Of a stretch of 64,000 nucleotides of DNA, positions 46,299 to 55,949 are shown piece after piece. A model generated the notes under the pieces. The model was given only the letters and a program-made list of their open reading frames with translations, searched no databases and was not told the origin of the DNA. Source of the stretch: Sorangium aterium (GTDB taxonomy: Bacteria > Myxococcota_A > Polyangia > Polyangiales > Polyangiaceae); assembly GCF_028368935.1 (NCBI RefSeq), contig NZ_JAQNDK010000007.1, forward strand, positions 186,001 to 250,000, read 5' to 3'. The position numbers were made by a program, and so were the translations under genes. Within the stretch, counting starts at the first letter, position 1; each line of letters starts with the position of its first letter.

Positions 46299-47207
46299 AT
46301 GTCGGCTGACGCGGGGAAGCCAGGGACGGCGCGCGGCGACGGCGCGGCGAGCGACGCGGCGGAGGTCCCGGCGCCGCGCCAGCGGGTCGCCTACTTCGGG
46401 CGGCCCGGGACGTTCAGCCACGAGGTCGCGTCCCGGCGCTTCGACGCGAGCGCGGACCTCACGCCCCGGCGCACCATCTCGGAGGTGTTCGACGCCGTGG
46501 CCGGCGGCGCGACGACCTACGGCGTCGTGCCGATCGAGAACGCGCTGGGCGGCCCGATCTACGACACCGTCGATCAGCTGATCCGCCGCGAGGGCACCGG
46601 CGCCGCGCTCGCCGTGTGCGAGGAGCTCTCGCTGCACGTCACGCTGTCGCTCCTCGGCAGGGCGGGCGTGGCGCCGAAGCGCATCTATTCGCACTTCGTC
46701 CCGCTCAAGCACTGCGGCGACTGGCTGCGCGAGACCTACCCAGACGCGCAGATCCTCGAGGCCGAGAGCACCGCCGAGGCCGTCGAGCGCGCGGCGCAGG
46801 ACGGCGAGGCCTGCGCGATCGGCAACAAGGGCGCGGCGGCCATCTACAAGCTGGAGATCCTCGTGCCGAAGCTCGGCGCGAAGGGCGAGAACATCACGCG
46901 CTTCTTCATCGTCGGGAAGACCGCGGAGCCGCCGGCGTCGGGGGGGCGGACGCTGCTCCTGTTCGGGCTGGACCACCGCCCGGGCGCCCTGGTCGCGGCG
47001 CTCTCCGCGCTCGGGAGACACCACATCAACCTCACGCGCATCGTCTCTCGCGCGCTGCCCGACAGCCCTGAAGAGTACCTCTTCCTCGTCGAGTGCGAGG
47101 GCAGCACGGAGGAGCCTGCGTTCAAGGAGGCCCTCGCGCTGCTCGAGCAGCACGCGACGGGCGTACGCTCGCTCGGCTCGTTCCGCGTCAGCCAGAAGTA
47201 CGAGTAG
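46299..47207 (+). CDS. pheA: Prephenate dehydratase with ACT domain
   Basis: A protein of 302 residues from ATG 46299. The dehydratase domain (about 28-205) has VAYFGRPGTFSHEVA, the dimeric-lobe motif YGVVPIENALGG and the catalytic Thr-Arg-Phe in ENITRFFIVG. An ACT domain follows (about 220-295: LLLFGLDHRPGALVAALSAL, INLTRIVSRALP), the usual site of phenylalanine feedback. It converts prephenate to phenylpyruvate. There is no chorismate-mutase domain, so it is the monofunctional form. The first 25 residues are a poorly conserved extension. Confidence 0.93.
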   Translation: MSADAGKPGTARGDGAASDAAEVPAPRQRVAYFGRPGTFSHEVASRRFDASADLTPRRTISEVFDAVAGGATTYGVVPIENALGGPIYDTVDQLIRREGTGAALAVCEELSLHVTLSLLGRAGVAPKRIYSHFVPLKHCGDWLRETYPDAQILEAESTAEAVERAAQDGEACAIGNKGAAAIYKLEILVPKLGAKGENITRFFIVGKTAEPPASGGRTLLLFGLDHRPGALVAALSALGRHHINLTRIVSRALPDSPEEYLFLVECEGSTEEPAFKEALALLEQHATGVRSLGSFRVSQKYE

Positions 47208-47242
47208 GGCGCCCCGGGTCGACCCGCCGACGATCGCCTAGC

Positions 47243-47262
47243 CGCGCGGCCCTGGCCGCGCG
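47243..47262. terminator. Hairpin after pheA
   Basis: CGCGCGGCC and its perfect complement GGCCGCGCG separated by CT, 35 bases after the pheA stop. No T-tract follows. Probable terminator of pheA. Confidence 0.6.
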
Positions 47263-47494
47263 ACGCGGCCGGTACGTCCGATGACCGCGAGTCCGCCGCG
47301 GCGGGCGTGCGCCTGCCGCTCATCGCGTAGGCGCCCCCACGCGCGGGGACGACAACACCGCTGCGAAGCTGGGAATATCTTCGCGCGGGGTATCCTGCGT
47401 GACTCATGCGCTCTTTTCAATAACCAGTTACCCCTCGCCTGTGACTAGAACGCTCGCCAGGTGCGGTCTCGCACTTCTCAATAGGCAGGGTGAC

Positions 47495-49597
47495 ATGGAT
47501 CTGCATTGGCGATGGCTCTTCGTTGTGGTGCCGGCGCTCATGGGTTCTCTGGAAGCGTGTGATGTGGACCCATGGGAATCGGAGTTGACGGGCGACAGTA
47601 AGCTGCAGAGCGGCGGAGCGGGCCAGAAGCACCAGCCCGTCGGCGCGAGCTGCAGCTGCGATGCGGACTGCGACGGCGAGGCGGCCGTCTGCATGCTCGG
47701 CATCTGCATGCAGCGCGCGGCGGGGCTGTGTACGGCGCCGAACAGCGAGCAGGGCTGCGCGCCCGGCTCTCGCTGCTTCAACACGGACATCCTCTCCGAC
47801 TCGGGGGTGTGTTACCCCCTCTATGATCCAGCGACCTGCGATGGCGTGCAGAACCGTCATGGCCTGTGCTCTCCTCGGCGCGGCGACGGGTGCAACGCGG
47901 CCTGCGGCGCGGCGTGCGCGGAGGATACGGTCGGCGCCGGGGAGGTCGGCGCGGCCTGCGACGACGAGGAGGCGTGCTCGCTGCGCGGCGGGACCTGTTA
48001 TCGCGACGAGGACCCCTCGTCGCCGAACGGCTGGGTGGAGGGGTACTGCCTCGCCTTCGACTGCGAGAGCGACGACCAGTGCGGGCCGGGCGCGGGCTGC
48101 TTCCCCGCGGCGGAGGGCGGCTCGCCCGTGTGCATGAACACCTGCGGCAGCGATCTCGACTGCCGGCCTGGCTACGTGTGTCACACCGTCGACGGCGAGG
48201 GCAGGTCGGCCTGCTACGCTGGCTGCGACGCCGCGTCGACCTGCCCGGAGGGCACGACCTGCCTCGGGGAGCTCTGCGTATCGGACGAGGTCGCGTGCTC
48301 ACCCGACGTCCCGTCCGGCTGGTGCCCGGAGGGCAGCTCCTGCGATGGCGGCGAGTGCCGCAAGGGCCCTTCCGGCTGCGGCGCCGAGGGCGACGCCCTC
48401 GAGCCCAACGACGACCTGGGAGCAGCGGCGACCGCGCCTACGGGCGTCACGAACGAGCTCACCCTCTGCGAGGGGGACGAGGACTGGTTCAAGATCGTCG
48501 TGCCGGAGCGGACCATCGTCCGCGTGGGCATCCGGTTCCGTCAGGCCGCGGGGGACATCGATCTGGTGGTCTATGACGGCGTGGGCCGCCTGCTCGGCTC
48601 GCGCGACGGCGCGCAGTACCCGTACTCGTACCGCGATCAAGAGACGGACACCGAGTTCTATGGATTCTACTCCGAGCGGGGTGGCGCCGAGTACTTCGTC
48701 CGGGTCGTCGGCCATGACGGCGCGCAGAACACCTATGGCCTGGACGTGACATCGACTCCGTATGTCGATGGCCCGAGCTGCGTGGACGCCGGCTTCTCGT
48801 TCGACGAGTGCGCCGGCTTCGGCGAGGGCGGCGGCGGGCTCTTGCCGTTCCCGTTCCCCGATCCCGACGACTCGGTGGTCGGCGGCGGTTACGTCTGGGA
48901 GACGTTCAGCAATTACCGCTTTGCCAGGCGCGAGCTCATCATGCTCGTCCGGGACGCCCTCGCCGAGACGATGCGGGCGTTCCCGGGCACGACGCCGCTC
49001 TCGCTGATCGACGTCTGCCAGATGAACGGCGTCACGCCCGGCTACGACGTCGACAGCCCGCGTCACCCCCAGTCGACGCACGACCAGGGTGGCAACATCG
49101 ACATCGCCTATTTCCAGACCGACGGATCGAATGATGGGCAGATCATCTGCGGAGACGGGTCGAAGCACGAGGACGGGTACTGCTCTTCGGCGGCGAAGCG
49201 GAAGCACATCGTCGACCTCGAGCGGGAGGCGTTCTTCATGGCCCGGCTGTTCCGCTCGCCCCGCACGCGCGTCGTCGGCGTGGACAAGGTGATCGCGCCG
49301 TTCCTCTCGAGGACGGCGGCCAGGCTGAACGCTCTTCCGGCCCGGGATCGGCGGAAGATCACCGACGACGAGCTCGCGAGCTTCTCGGACCGGATGGCGT
49401 ACGGCGAGGGGTGGCCATATCACCATCACCACATCCACCTCAGCATGGACTGGTGGCCGAGGGACGCCGCGGCCGGCGGCACGCCGGAGGCGTCGTTCGC
49501 GGCGCCGCCCGCCATCCATCGTTCGCCCGCGCTCGCGGCCGGGCAGCGGATGGTGTGGCCACCGCTGCCCGATCATGGTCGTGCGGTGAACGACTAG
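47495..49597 (+). CDS. Cys-rich lipoprotein with PPC domain and LAS-type (M74/M15-like) metallopeptidase domain
   Basis: A protein of 700 residues from ATG 47495 (AGGG upstream). The leader may end in a lipobox (SLEAC). Residues 35-300 hold many cysteines in short EGF-like blocks (CSCDADCDGEAAVC, CGSDLDCRPGYVC). A PPC domain follows (about 305-420: EPNDDLGAA, LCEGDEDWFKI). The C-terminal region (about 460-660) has STHDQGGNIDI (His529 and Asp536, spacing H-x6-D) and HHHHIHL (643-649). These match the zinc ligands of LAS peptidases (VanX, MepA, D-Ala-D-Ala carboxypeptidases). Inference: a secreted or surface enzyme cutting peptidoglycan or a similar peptide. The architecture is unusual, and the peptidase call rests on motifs only. 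Confidence 0.7.
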   Translation: MDLHWRWLFVVVPALMGSLEACDVDPWESELTGDSKLQSGGAGQKHQPVGASCSCDADCDGEAAVCMLGICMQRAAGLCTAPNSEQGCAPGSRCFNTDILSDSGVCYPLYDPATCDGVQNRHGLCSPRRGDGCNAACGAACAEDTVGAGEVGAACDDEEACSLRGGTCYRDEDPSSPNGWVEGYCLAFDCESDDQCGPGAGCFPAAEGGSPVCMNTCGSDLDCRPGYVCHTVDGEGRSACYAGCDAASTCPEGTTCLGELCVSDEVACSPDVPSGWCPEGSSCDGGECRKGPSGCGAEGDALEPNDDLGAAATAPTGVTNELTLCEGDEDWFKIVVPERTIVRVGIRFRQAAGDIDLVVYDGVGRLLGSRDGAQYPYSYRDQETDTEFYGFYSERGGAEYFVRVVGHDGAQNTYGLDVTSTPYVDGPSCVDAGFSFDECAGFGEGGGGLLPFPFPDPDDSVVGGGYVWETFSNYRFARRELIMLVRDALAETMRAFPGTTPLSLIDVCQMNGVTPGYDVDSPRHPQSTHDQGGNIDIAYFQTDGSNDGQIICGDGSKHEDGYCSSAAKRKHIVDLEREAFFMARLFRSPRTRVVGVDKVIAPFLSRTAARLNALPARDRRKITDDELASFSDRMAYGEGWPYHHHHIHLSMDWWPRDAAAGGTPEASFAAPPAIHRSPALAAGQRMVWPPLPDHGRAVND

Positions 49598-50213
49598 CGC
49601 CCCCCGTTCGGCCGCGCCGCCCGCCAACGGCGGAGTCGCGCGACGCTCGACATCCAGTACGCCCGGATCGTGAAGACTCCCATTGAAACCGCGTTCTCGC
49701 AGCTCTGTCTGGGCTGCAAGCACGTCGACCACGTCGGGTGCTGGCATCACTCGCGGTAGAGCCCGCCTCCCTGGCGTCTCGGGCGACAGAAGGTCCCTTG
49801 TCGACTCGCATCCATTCTGCAAAAGTGCGCCGTGTCCACAACGCACTCGTGCATCGAAGGGGCCTCGTCCTACTCCACAGCCGCTGGCCGCGGGGCCTCC
49901 TGCCAGGGGACATGCAACAAGCGACCGATGCCGGCCCGAACCACGGGATTCCCAGCGGCGATCGAGGTTCTTCGCACGTGGATCCAGGGTGGCGCGCAGG
50001 CCTCCGTCACCCTCGATCCATGACGCGCCGAAGCGCGTGAAACAGCGGAGGATAACTACATGAGGGCGGGAATGTGGGATTAGCTCGGGTCCCGCCTTCC
50101 ACGCCCCGCGGCGCCATGCTTTACTGTCGCCGTTCTTGGGAAGATGCTGTCGCCTTTTCGGCGCCTTGTCCGCCGGACGGACAGGTCATCGGACCACCTG
50201 AGGAGAGTTTCTT
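49598..50213. other. Gap with no firm gene; short Cys/His-rich reading frame
   Basis: About 615 bases of lower coding quality. In frame with the end of the preceding gene, GTG 49670 could start a 29-residue peptide ending at 49759 with CLGCKHVDHVGCWHH. A second short frame (49832-50023) contains CQGTCNK. Neither has a good ribosome-binding site. They may be remnants. The promoter for the dioxygenase gene presumably lies near 50100-50200. Confidence 0.4.
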
Positions 50214-51329
50214 ATGAGCAAGGAACGAGATACCGAGACCCAGGGCCCGTTGTTCAAGGTCGTTGACCGGCGCCAGGCGCTCCTGGGGCTGGGGGTGATT
50301 GCCGTCACCGTGTCGTGCGGAGATGGCGGCGAGTCGGAGGAGCCCGGAGGCACCGGCGGCGGAAGCTCCACGAGCTCCGGGAGCAGCGGGTCCACGGGCT
50401 CGGCCTCGGGCTCGGGCTCGGGAGGCGGGGGGGCCGACCCTTCCACCTCCACGGCGAGCTCGGGCGGCGCGGGACCGGGCAGCACCAGCGCCACGGCGGG
50501 CTCGGGCGGCTCAGGCGAGGGAGGCTCCGAGCCGGGCACGGGAGGTGGTGGGGGTAGCGGCAGCGGTGACGGCCTCACGGCGCCGCCGTTCGACAATGTG
50601 CCGACGTGCAGGGCGCTCAACAAGACGGACGGCGCCGGCCAGGGCCCCTTCTTCATTCACGAGCTCGAGAAGAACGACGACATTTCCCTGGTCCGACAGG
50701 ACATTCGTGGTCGCTACAATGAGAGCGCGCCGCCCGGCGTGGAGATGCATCTCCACCTGCGCGTGCTCGACATGAGCAAGCCCGATTGCGACGGCAATGG
50801 CGTGGGCTTGGCCGGCGTGGAGGTCTACATCTGGCACACGGACGGGCAGGGGTTCTACAGCGGCTTCGGGACGAGGGGTGGCGCCAACGAGCAGAAGCCC
50901 GACGCGCCGTACACGGGCAGGCCGGGGCAGAACGATCTCAACAACACGGACCGTTTCTGTCGCGGCGTGCAGACCACGGACGCGAACGGCGTCGTCTCGT
51001 TCCGGAGCATCTTCCCCGGCTGGTACAACGGCCGCGACGTTCACATCCACTTCGTCTGCTTCAAGAAGGGGTCGATGTCGAAGGGGCGCACCACGTACCA
51101 GGGTGGAGATCACATTTTCACGACGCAGTTCTACTTCGATCCCGCCTTCACCGACTCCGTTCATACCAAGTACGATCCGTACAAGGCGCGCACCACCGGC
51201 AGCCTGGCGAATTACTACCAGGGCGCCATCAAGGCCGACGAAGCCGGCAACAGCGGGCTTCGTGCCAAGGCCGTGCTGGAAGGGGACATCGTGATCGCCC
51301 AGATGCAGATCGCGGTGAATCCGGCCTGA
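50214..51329 (+). CDS. Exported intradiol ring-cleavage dioxygenase-like protein
   Basis: A protein of 371 residues, ATG after GAGGAGAG. The leader has a twin-arginine look (VVDRRQALLGLGVIAVTVSC) and candidate lipid Cys35. A Gly/Ser linker spans about 36-120. The catalytic domain (about 125-370) aligns with protocatechuate/catechol dioxygenases. All four Fe(III) ligands can be named: Tyr215 (QGFYSGF), Tyr271 (FPGWYNGR), His277 and His279 (DVHIHF). It probably cleaves a catechol-type ring outside the cytoplasm, a type known among Gram-negative and fungal exported dioxygenases. A paralogue with degenerate ligands lies at 56163-57083. Confidence 0.85.
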   Translation: MSKERDTETQGPLFKVVDRRQALLGLGVIAVTVSCGDGGESEEPGGTGGGSSTSSGSSGSTGSASGSGSGGGGADPSTSTASSGGAGPGSTSATAGSGGSGEGGSEPGTGGGGGSGSGDGLTAPPFDNVPTCRALNKTDGAGQGPFFIHELEKNDDISLVRQDIRGRYNESAPPGVEMHLHLRVLDMSKPDCDGNGVGLAGVEVYIWHTDGQGFYSGFGTRGGANEQKPDAPYTGRPGQNDLNNTDRFCRGVQTTDANGVVSFRSIFPGWYNGRDVHIHFVCFKKGSMSKGRTTYQGGDHIFTTQFYFDPAFTDSVHTKYDPYKARTTGSLANYYQGAIKADEAGNSGLRAKAVLEGDIVIAQMQIAVNPA

Positions 51330-51700
51330 GGGAGCGGGCTCGCTTCCTTCCCACAGCTGCGTCGACCGACCGCCGGGCGCGTTCGAGCCGCGCCGGCGGG
51401 CGCCCCTCGCCGGTCGACGCTGTCCGCTCGATGAGACCCCGCTCATGAGAATGTCTTGATGCCACGGGGATCCCGCGCGCCTCCTTGAAGTAGCATCACG
51501 CGTCCTACGCAAGACAGCACTCCCAGGACTCGCTCGGCGTGACCGACCGGAGCTGTCATGATGATCGCCTGTCGCCGGAAGCTCGGGAGTCGTCCTCCGA
51601 GGAGGGCCGATCAACGGGGATCCGGCGGGCGCGGTGCGGATCCCGTTGGTCTCGGCGCGCGGGCAGGAAGAGGGGCAGCGGGCATGCTAGGCTCGGGGCC

Positions 51701-52264
51701 ATGCGATGCGACAGCCCTGACGCCGCTCCCTCGTCCATGGCCAGCGAGGTCGGCGGCTACTTGCTACGGCAGTTCGAGATAGCCTGGCAGCTCACCAGTT
51801 TTCACCTCGACGGGCTTTCCACCGAAGAGTGCTTGTGGCGCCCTGCTGACCAGGGATTGCACGTTCGTCAAACCCCCGATGGCCAGTGGCGCGCCGACTG
51901 GCCGGAGCACGAGGGATACGATCTCGGCCCGCCGAGCGTCGCGTGGCTGACGTGGCATCTCGGCTTCTGGTGGTCCATGGTGCTCGACCACGCCTTCGGC
52001 GACGGCGCTCTCGCTCGCGAGGACGTGACGTGGCCTGGCAACGCCGACGACGTGCGCGCGTGGCTCGGAAGGCTTCAAGGCCAGTGGCGAGCGGTGATCG
52101 AGCAGGCGACCGACGACGACCTGCGCTCGACACGACGGACGCGATGGCCTTTTCAGGACCGTCCGTTCGGTGATGTCATCGCGTGGGCCAACGTCGAGCT
52201 CACGAAGAACGCCGCCGAGATCGGCTATGCACGCTTCCTCTACGCACGAAGGCCGCGCAGCTAG
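51701..52264 (+). CDS. DinB-family protein
   Basis: A protein of 187 residues from ATG 51701; ATG 51737 is an alternative. It shows the four-helix layout of DinB/YfiT-like proteins (LRQFEIAWQLTSFHLDGLST, then VAWLTWHLGFWWSMVLDHAF) with His residues that in the family bind a metal. Members include bacillithiol/mycothiol-dependent transferases and DNA-damage-induced proteins. The exact reaction is not predictable. Confidence 0.75.
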   Translation: MRCDSPDAAPSSMASEVGGYLLRQFEIAWQLTSFHLDGLSTEECLWRPADQGLHVRQTPDGQWRADWPEHEGYDLGPPSVAWLTWHLGFWWSMVLDHAFGDGALAREDVTWPGNADDVRAWLGRLQGQWRAVIEQATDDDLRSTRRTRWPFQDRPFGDVIAWANVELTKNAAEIGYARFLYARRPRS

Positions 52265-52411
52265 GGGGGCGAGCCTGCGTGCCTGGAGGGCTGGTGGGCG
52301 CCGCAGGTAGGCACGGCGTTCCAGGGGAAGACGGGCTGCGTCGAGGCGAACGACTCGGCCTGCGAGCCGCTCCTGGGCTTGAAGATCGACGGCAAGCTGA
52401 CGCTGGGGTGA
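52265..52411 (+). pseudogene. Possible 3' gene remnant
   Basis: Directly after the DinB stop and in the same frame, 48 codons read as protein-like sequence (GGEPACLEGWWAPQVGTAF, then GCVEANDSACEPLLGLKIDG) and end in TGA. There is no start codon with a ribosome-binding site. It may be the tail of a degraded secreted Cys-containing protein, or chance. The following 100 bases to the nucleotidase stop show nothing. Confidence 0.25.
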
Positions 52412-52513
52412 GAACAGAACATTCTTCTACGCGATCCGCCATCTGCTGGAAGAGCCAGCTCGTCCACGGGTGACGAGGCACCCGAGACGTGAACGACCGA
52501 TCCAGAGGGCCGA

Positions 52514-54574
52514 TCAGGGCACGACCGTGATCCGATCGAGCACGGGCGGGGAGACGGGCGAGTTCGCCGCGAAATAGTCCCGCAGCGCGTCCAGATCCAG
52601 CGCGCCGCCGAGCCGATCGGTCCCGTCGTTGAGCACGGTGAAGCCGTCGCCGCCCGTCGCCAGGAAGCTGTTCACCGTCACCCGGTAGGTCCGCGCCGCC
52701 TCGATCGGGACGCCGTTGATCCGGATCGAGGCGATGTCGACCTTCGCGCCGATGGGCGCGCTCTGGCTGTACGTGTACGTGAAGCCGTCCGAGATCTGAA
52801 GGATCAGGCTCTGCCTTACGCCCCCCGCGTCCAGCCGGAACTGCTGCTCCAGCAGCGTGTCGATCTGCGCCCCCGTGAGGGTCATCACGACCAGGCTGTT
52901 GCCGAAGGGCTGCACCGTGAACACCTCGCCGAACGTGACCACCCCGTCAGTGGGCTCGGTGGCAGAGGCCGCGTACGTGATGTCCGCGCGGATGCCTCCC
53001 GGGTTCATGAACGCGATCTCGGCTCCGCCGGTCCTCGCGTCGCGCGTGGCGGCGAGCTGGGCGTCGGCGATCACCGCGCCCATCGTGAACAGCCCGGCGC
53101 CCATGGCCGGGACCGCGCGGTCGAGCGTCGCGGTGATGGTGCCGATCTGCGTGTTGGCGAGCGGCGCCGCGAGGTCCTTGTAGCGCGTCACCAGGGTGCT
53201 CACGCCCGCGTCGGGCGCTTCGCGCGTCACGATGACGTTGTTCGCCGTCTTTGCCGTCACGTCGCCCGTGCTCTTGCTGATCTCCAGATCGATGTCAGTC
53301 ACCAGGCGGCCGAACGACGCCGCGCTCGTCACGATCTTGTCGCCGAGGATGCAGTTGTACGCCTGATGGGTGTGCCCTGAGACGATCACGTCCACGGCGG
53401 GGTCGATGTTCGTGGCGATGTCGACGATGGGGCCAGAGATGCCCGGGCACTCGTTGAAGAGGCCGGTGGGGAGCCCTCCCTCGTGGAGCACCACGACGAT
53501 CGCCTCGATTCCCTGCGCCTGGAGCTCCGGGACGATGTCGTTCACCGTATCGACCTCATCCATGAACGACAGCCCCGCGACGCCGATCGGCGTCACGATG
53601 GACGGCGTGTCCTCGAGCGTCATGCCGATGAAGGCGATCTTCACGCCGTCGAACTCGCGGATGTCGTAGCGCGGGAAGAGCGTCCTGCCGCTCGTCGTGT
53701 CGACGACGACGTTGGCGGCGAGGAACTTGAAGTTCGCGCCCGGGAAGAAGGTGCCGTCCGTGCAGCCGTCGGCCGGGCTGCACCCGCCGTACTGCATCCG
53801 GAGGAGCTCCGCTGTGCCCTTGTCGAACTCGTGGTTACCGACACCGTTGATGTCGAGGCCGAGGAGGTTCATGGCCTCGATCGTGGGCTCATCGTGGAAC
53901 AGCGCCGACACGAGCGGGCTCGCGCCGATGAGGTCGCCGGCCGAGACCACCACGGTGTTCGGGTTCGTGGCGCGGAGCGCGGCGACGCGCGACGCCAGGT
54001 AAGTGACGCCGCCGGCGTCCACGGTGGTGTTGGTGGGTGTGGCAGGCACGGTGATCCTGCCGCTGCTGCCGGTCGGGGGCTCCAGGTTGCCGTGGAAGTC
54101 GTTGAAGGCGATGATCTGCACGCTCACGGTGTCGCCGCCGGAGCCGCCAGCGCCATCCGAGCCGCCGGAGCCACCAGCGCCGCCGGCGCCATCCGAGCCG
54201 CCGGAGCCACCAGCGCCGCCGGCGCCATCCGAGCCGCCGGAGCCGCCAGCGCCGCCGGCGCCATCCGAGCCGCCGGAGCCGCCAGCGCCGCTGCCGCCGG
54301 AGCCGCCGGAGCCGGCAGCGCCGCTGCCGCCGGAGCCGCCGGAGCCGGCAGCGCCATTGCCGCCGGAGCCACCCGAGCCCCCAGCGCCGCCTCCGCCCGA
54401 GGTGGTGCCCGCCGCGCCGCCGCTGCCGCTGGACACCGCGGCGGGGGTCGTCACATCGTCGTCTCCGCAGCCCGTGCTGGCGACCGGCGGCACGCACAGC
54501 ACGGCTCCCAGGAGCGTGACCCGCCACGCTCGTGCGCATCGCCCGAAGACCCACGAAGCTCCGCTCGATCTCAT
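52514..54574 (-). CDS. 5'-nucleotidase/UshA-family lipoprotein
   Basis: A protein of 686 residues; ATG 54574 has GGAGGAG 5 bases upstream. The leader ends in PVASTGCGDDD (lipid Cys). A Gly/Ser/Ala linker with repeats spans about 40-145. The metallophosphatase domain has IIAFNDFHGNLEP, SAGDLIGASPL, GVGNHEFDKG and VIVSGHTHQ, giving the two-metal site. The C-terminal substrate domain has FMNPGGIRADI, VQPFGNSLVVMTL and FLATGGDGF. Family knowledge: it hydrolyses nucleotides, UDP-sugars or cyclic nucleotides at the cell surface, salvaging phosphate and nucleosides. Confidence 0.93.
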   Translation of the reverse strand: MRSSGASWVFGRCARAWRVTLLGAVLCVPPVASTGCGDDDVTTPAAVSSGSGGAAGTTSGGGGAGGSGGSGGNGAAGSGGSGGSGAAGSGGSGGSGAGGSGGSDGAGGAGGSGGSDGAGGAGGSGGSDGAGGAGGSGGSDGAGGSGGDTVSVQIIAFNDFHGNLEPPTGSSGRITVPATPTNTTVDAGGVTYLASRVAALRATNPNTVVVSAGDLIGASPLVSALFHDEPTIEAMNLLGLDINGVGNHEFDKGTAELLRMQYGGCSPADGCTDGTFFPGANFKFLAANVVVDTTSGRTLFPRYDIREFDGVKIAFIGMTLEDTPSIVTPIGVAGLSFMDEVDTVNDIVPELQAQGIEAIVVVLHEGGLPTGLFNECPGISGPIVDIATNIDPAVDVIVSGHTHQAYNCILGDKIVTSAASFGRLVTDIDLEISKSTGDVTAKTANNVIVTREAPDAGVSTLVTRYKDLAAPLANTQIGTITATLDRAVPAMGAGLFTMGAVIADAQLAATRDARTGGAEIAFMNPGGIRADITYAASATEPTDGVVTFGEVFTVQPFGNSLVVMTLTGAQIDTLLEQQFRLDAGGVRQSLILQISDGFTYTYSQSAPIGAKVDIASIRINGVPIEAARTYRVTVNSFLATGGDGFTVLNDGTDRLGGALDLDALRDYFAANSPVSPPVLDRITVVP
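54145..54300 (-). repeat. 36-bp tandem repeat, about 4 copies, in the nucleotidase linker
   Basis: The mark CATCCGAG recurs at 54154, 54190, 54226 and 54262, 36 bases apart. The repeats encode a 12-residue Gly/Ser/Asp/Ala unit. Shorter Gly/Ser units continue to about 54400. Linker-length variation is likely. Confidence 0.88.
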
Positions 54575-54665
54575 CTCAGCTCCTCCACGCCGCAGCGCTC
54601 GCCGCTCCATGCTGCCACATGCTGGATTCCCGTGGAAACGTCCGTGTGAACGCCGCGCGGCGGGC

Positions 54666-55949
54666 TCATGGCCGGCCGCGGTCGCGGCTCCAGAATGCGA
54701 CGACGTCCTCTGGCATCTCGCGCTCGCGCAGGACCCGGATGTCGTCGGCGTCGACGCCGAGCACAGCAGGGATGCCGCGGCTGCAGTGGCGAGACCACAT
54801 GCTCAGCGTGTAAGCCCCCGTGTCGCGGATGAGCACGAGATCGCCGGGCGACAGCTCCGGAAACGCGAGCTCGCGGGCCAGCACGTCGCCGCCGAAACAG
54901 AGCGGGCCGCCGAGGGTGCACGGCGAGAGCGGCCCCTCCTTGGGCTCGGCCTCGGGATCGAGCGCCATGAAGTCATGGTGCCAGTCGTCCGGGTGATACG
55001 CGCGGCGCAGCAGGAAGTCGGCCCCGAGGTGGAGGATCGCTGTGCGCCCGGCCGAGTCCTTCTTTACGTACTCCACCCGCGAGACCGCGAAGCCGCAGCC
55101 CGCCTGGACCCAGCGCCCGAACTCGGTGATCAGCGCGGTCCCCTCCTCGAAGAGCGTCGGCACCTCGCGCCGCAGCGCGGCCGCGTAGTCCTCGAGCGCC
55201 GGGGGGCGGTCCGTGCTCCGGTAGGCGACCGGCAGACCGCCGCCGATATCCATGGTGCCGGCGGCGAGCGGCCCCATCGCGCGCCGGAGCTCCTGGCGCA
55301 GCGCCTCGACGCGGCCGATCCCGTCGACGAGCTGCGAGAGCGCGCACCCCTGCGAGCCGACGTGCACGTGCAGCCCGGCGAGCCACGGATACCGCGCGAA
55401 GGCGGCGCGCACGGCGTCGGCCTGTTCGAGGGGGACCCCGAACTTGGACCGCCGATCCGCGACGCTGGTCAGGGCGATGCTGGAGGCCCCGACCTGCGGG
55501 TTGATGCGCAGCCCGATGCGGCTGGCCGCCCCCTCGTGACGGACGAGCTCGTCGATGCGAGCGAGCTCATCGAGGTTGTCGGCGTTGAGCCGCACGCCCA
55601 GGCCGAGGGCCTCCGCGATGTCGGCGCGGGACTTTGCGGGAGAGTCGTAGACGATGCGGTCCGGAGGGCAGCCGGCGGCGAGCGCGAGCTTCACCTCCTC
55701 GAGCGAGGCCGCCTCGAGCCCAGCGCCGCAGTCGACCGCCGCCCGCAGGACCTCGACGAGGGGGTTCGCCTTGATCGCCACGGTGTGGAGGGCGCCCGGC
55801 GGGAACGCCGCGTCGATCCGTCCGATGCGCGCCCGCATGCGCCCCAGGTCGTGGAACAGGACCGCCGGCTCCACATCCATCCCCCGGCGCCGCGCCTCGC
55901 GGAACGCGCGCGCCATGCTCCCGGGATCCAGCCGATCCGTGTCGCTCAT
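54666..55949 (-). CDS. PLP-dependent decarboxylase of the Orn/DAP/Arg group IV family
   Basis: A protein of 427 residues. PLP-binding Lys60 lies in HTVAIKANPLVEV. HVHVGSQG, DIGGGLPVAY and ITEFGRWV bind the cofactor phosphate in the barrel. GPLCFGGDVLA carries the catalytic Cys contributed across the dimer, and RDTGAYTLSMWS the conserved Tyr. The family includes diaminopimelate, ornithine, arginine and carboxynorspermidine decarboxylases. It lacks the usual lysA context and is not close enough to any one motif set to pick the substrate. A role in polyamine or natural-product metabolism is possible. Confidence 0.85.
   Translation of the reverse strand: MSDTDRLDPGSMARAFREARRRGMDVEPAVLFHDLGRMRARIGRIDAAFPPGALHTVAIKANPLVEVLRAAVDCGAGLEAASLEEVKLALAAGCPPDRIVYDSPAKSRADIAEALGLGVRLNADNLDELARIDELVRHEGAASRIGLRINPQVGASSIALTSVADRRSKFGVPLEQADAVRAAFARYPWLAGLHVHVGSQGCALSQLVDGIGRVEALRQELRRAMGPLAAGTMDIGGGLPVAYRSTDRPPALEDYAAALRREVPTLFEEGTALITEFGRWVQAGCGFAVSRVEYVKKDSAGRTAILHLGADFLLRRAYHPDDWHHDFMALDPEAEPKEGPLSPCTLGGPLCFGGDVLARELAFPELSPGDLVLIRDTGAYTLSMWSRHCSRGIPAVLGVDADDIRVLREREMPEDVVAFWSRDRGRP

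Noticed and set aside
54145-54400. CRISPR-like array
   Set aside because: The 36-base units are directly adjacent without spacers and encode an in-frame Gly/Ser linker.
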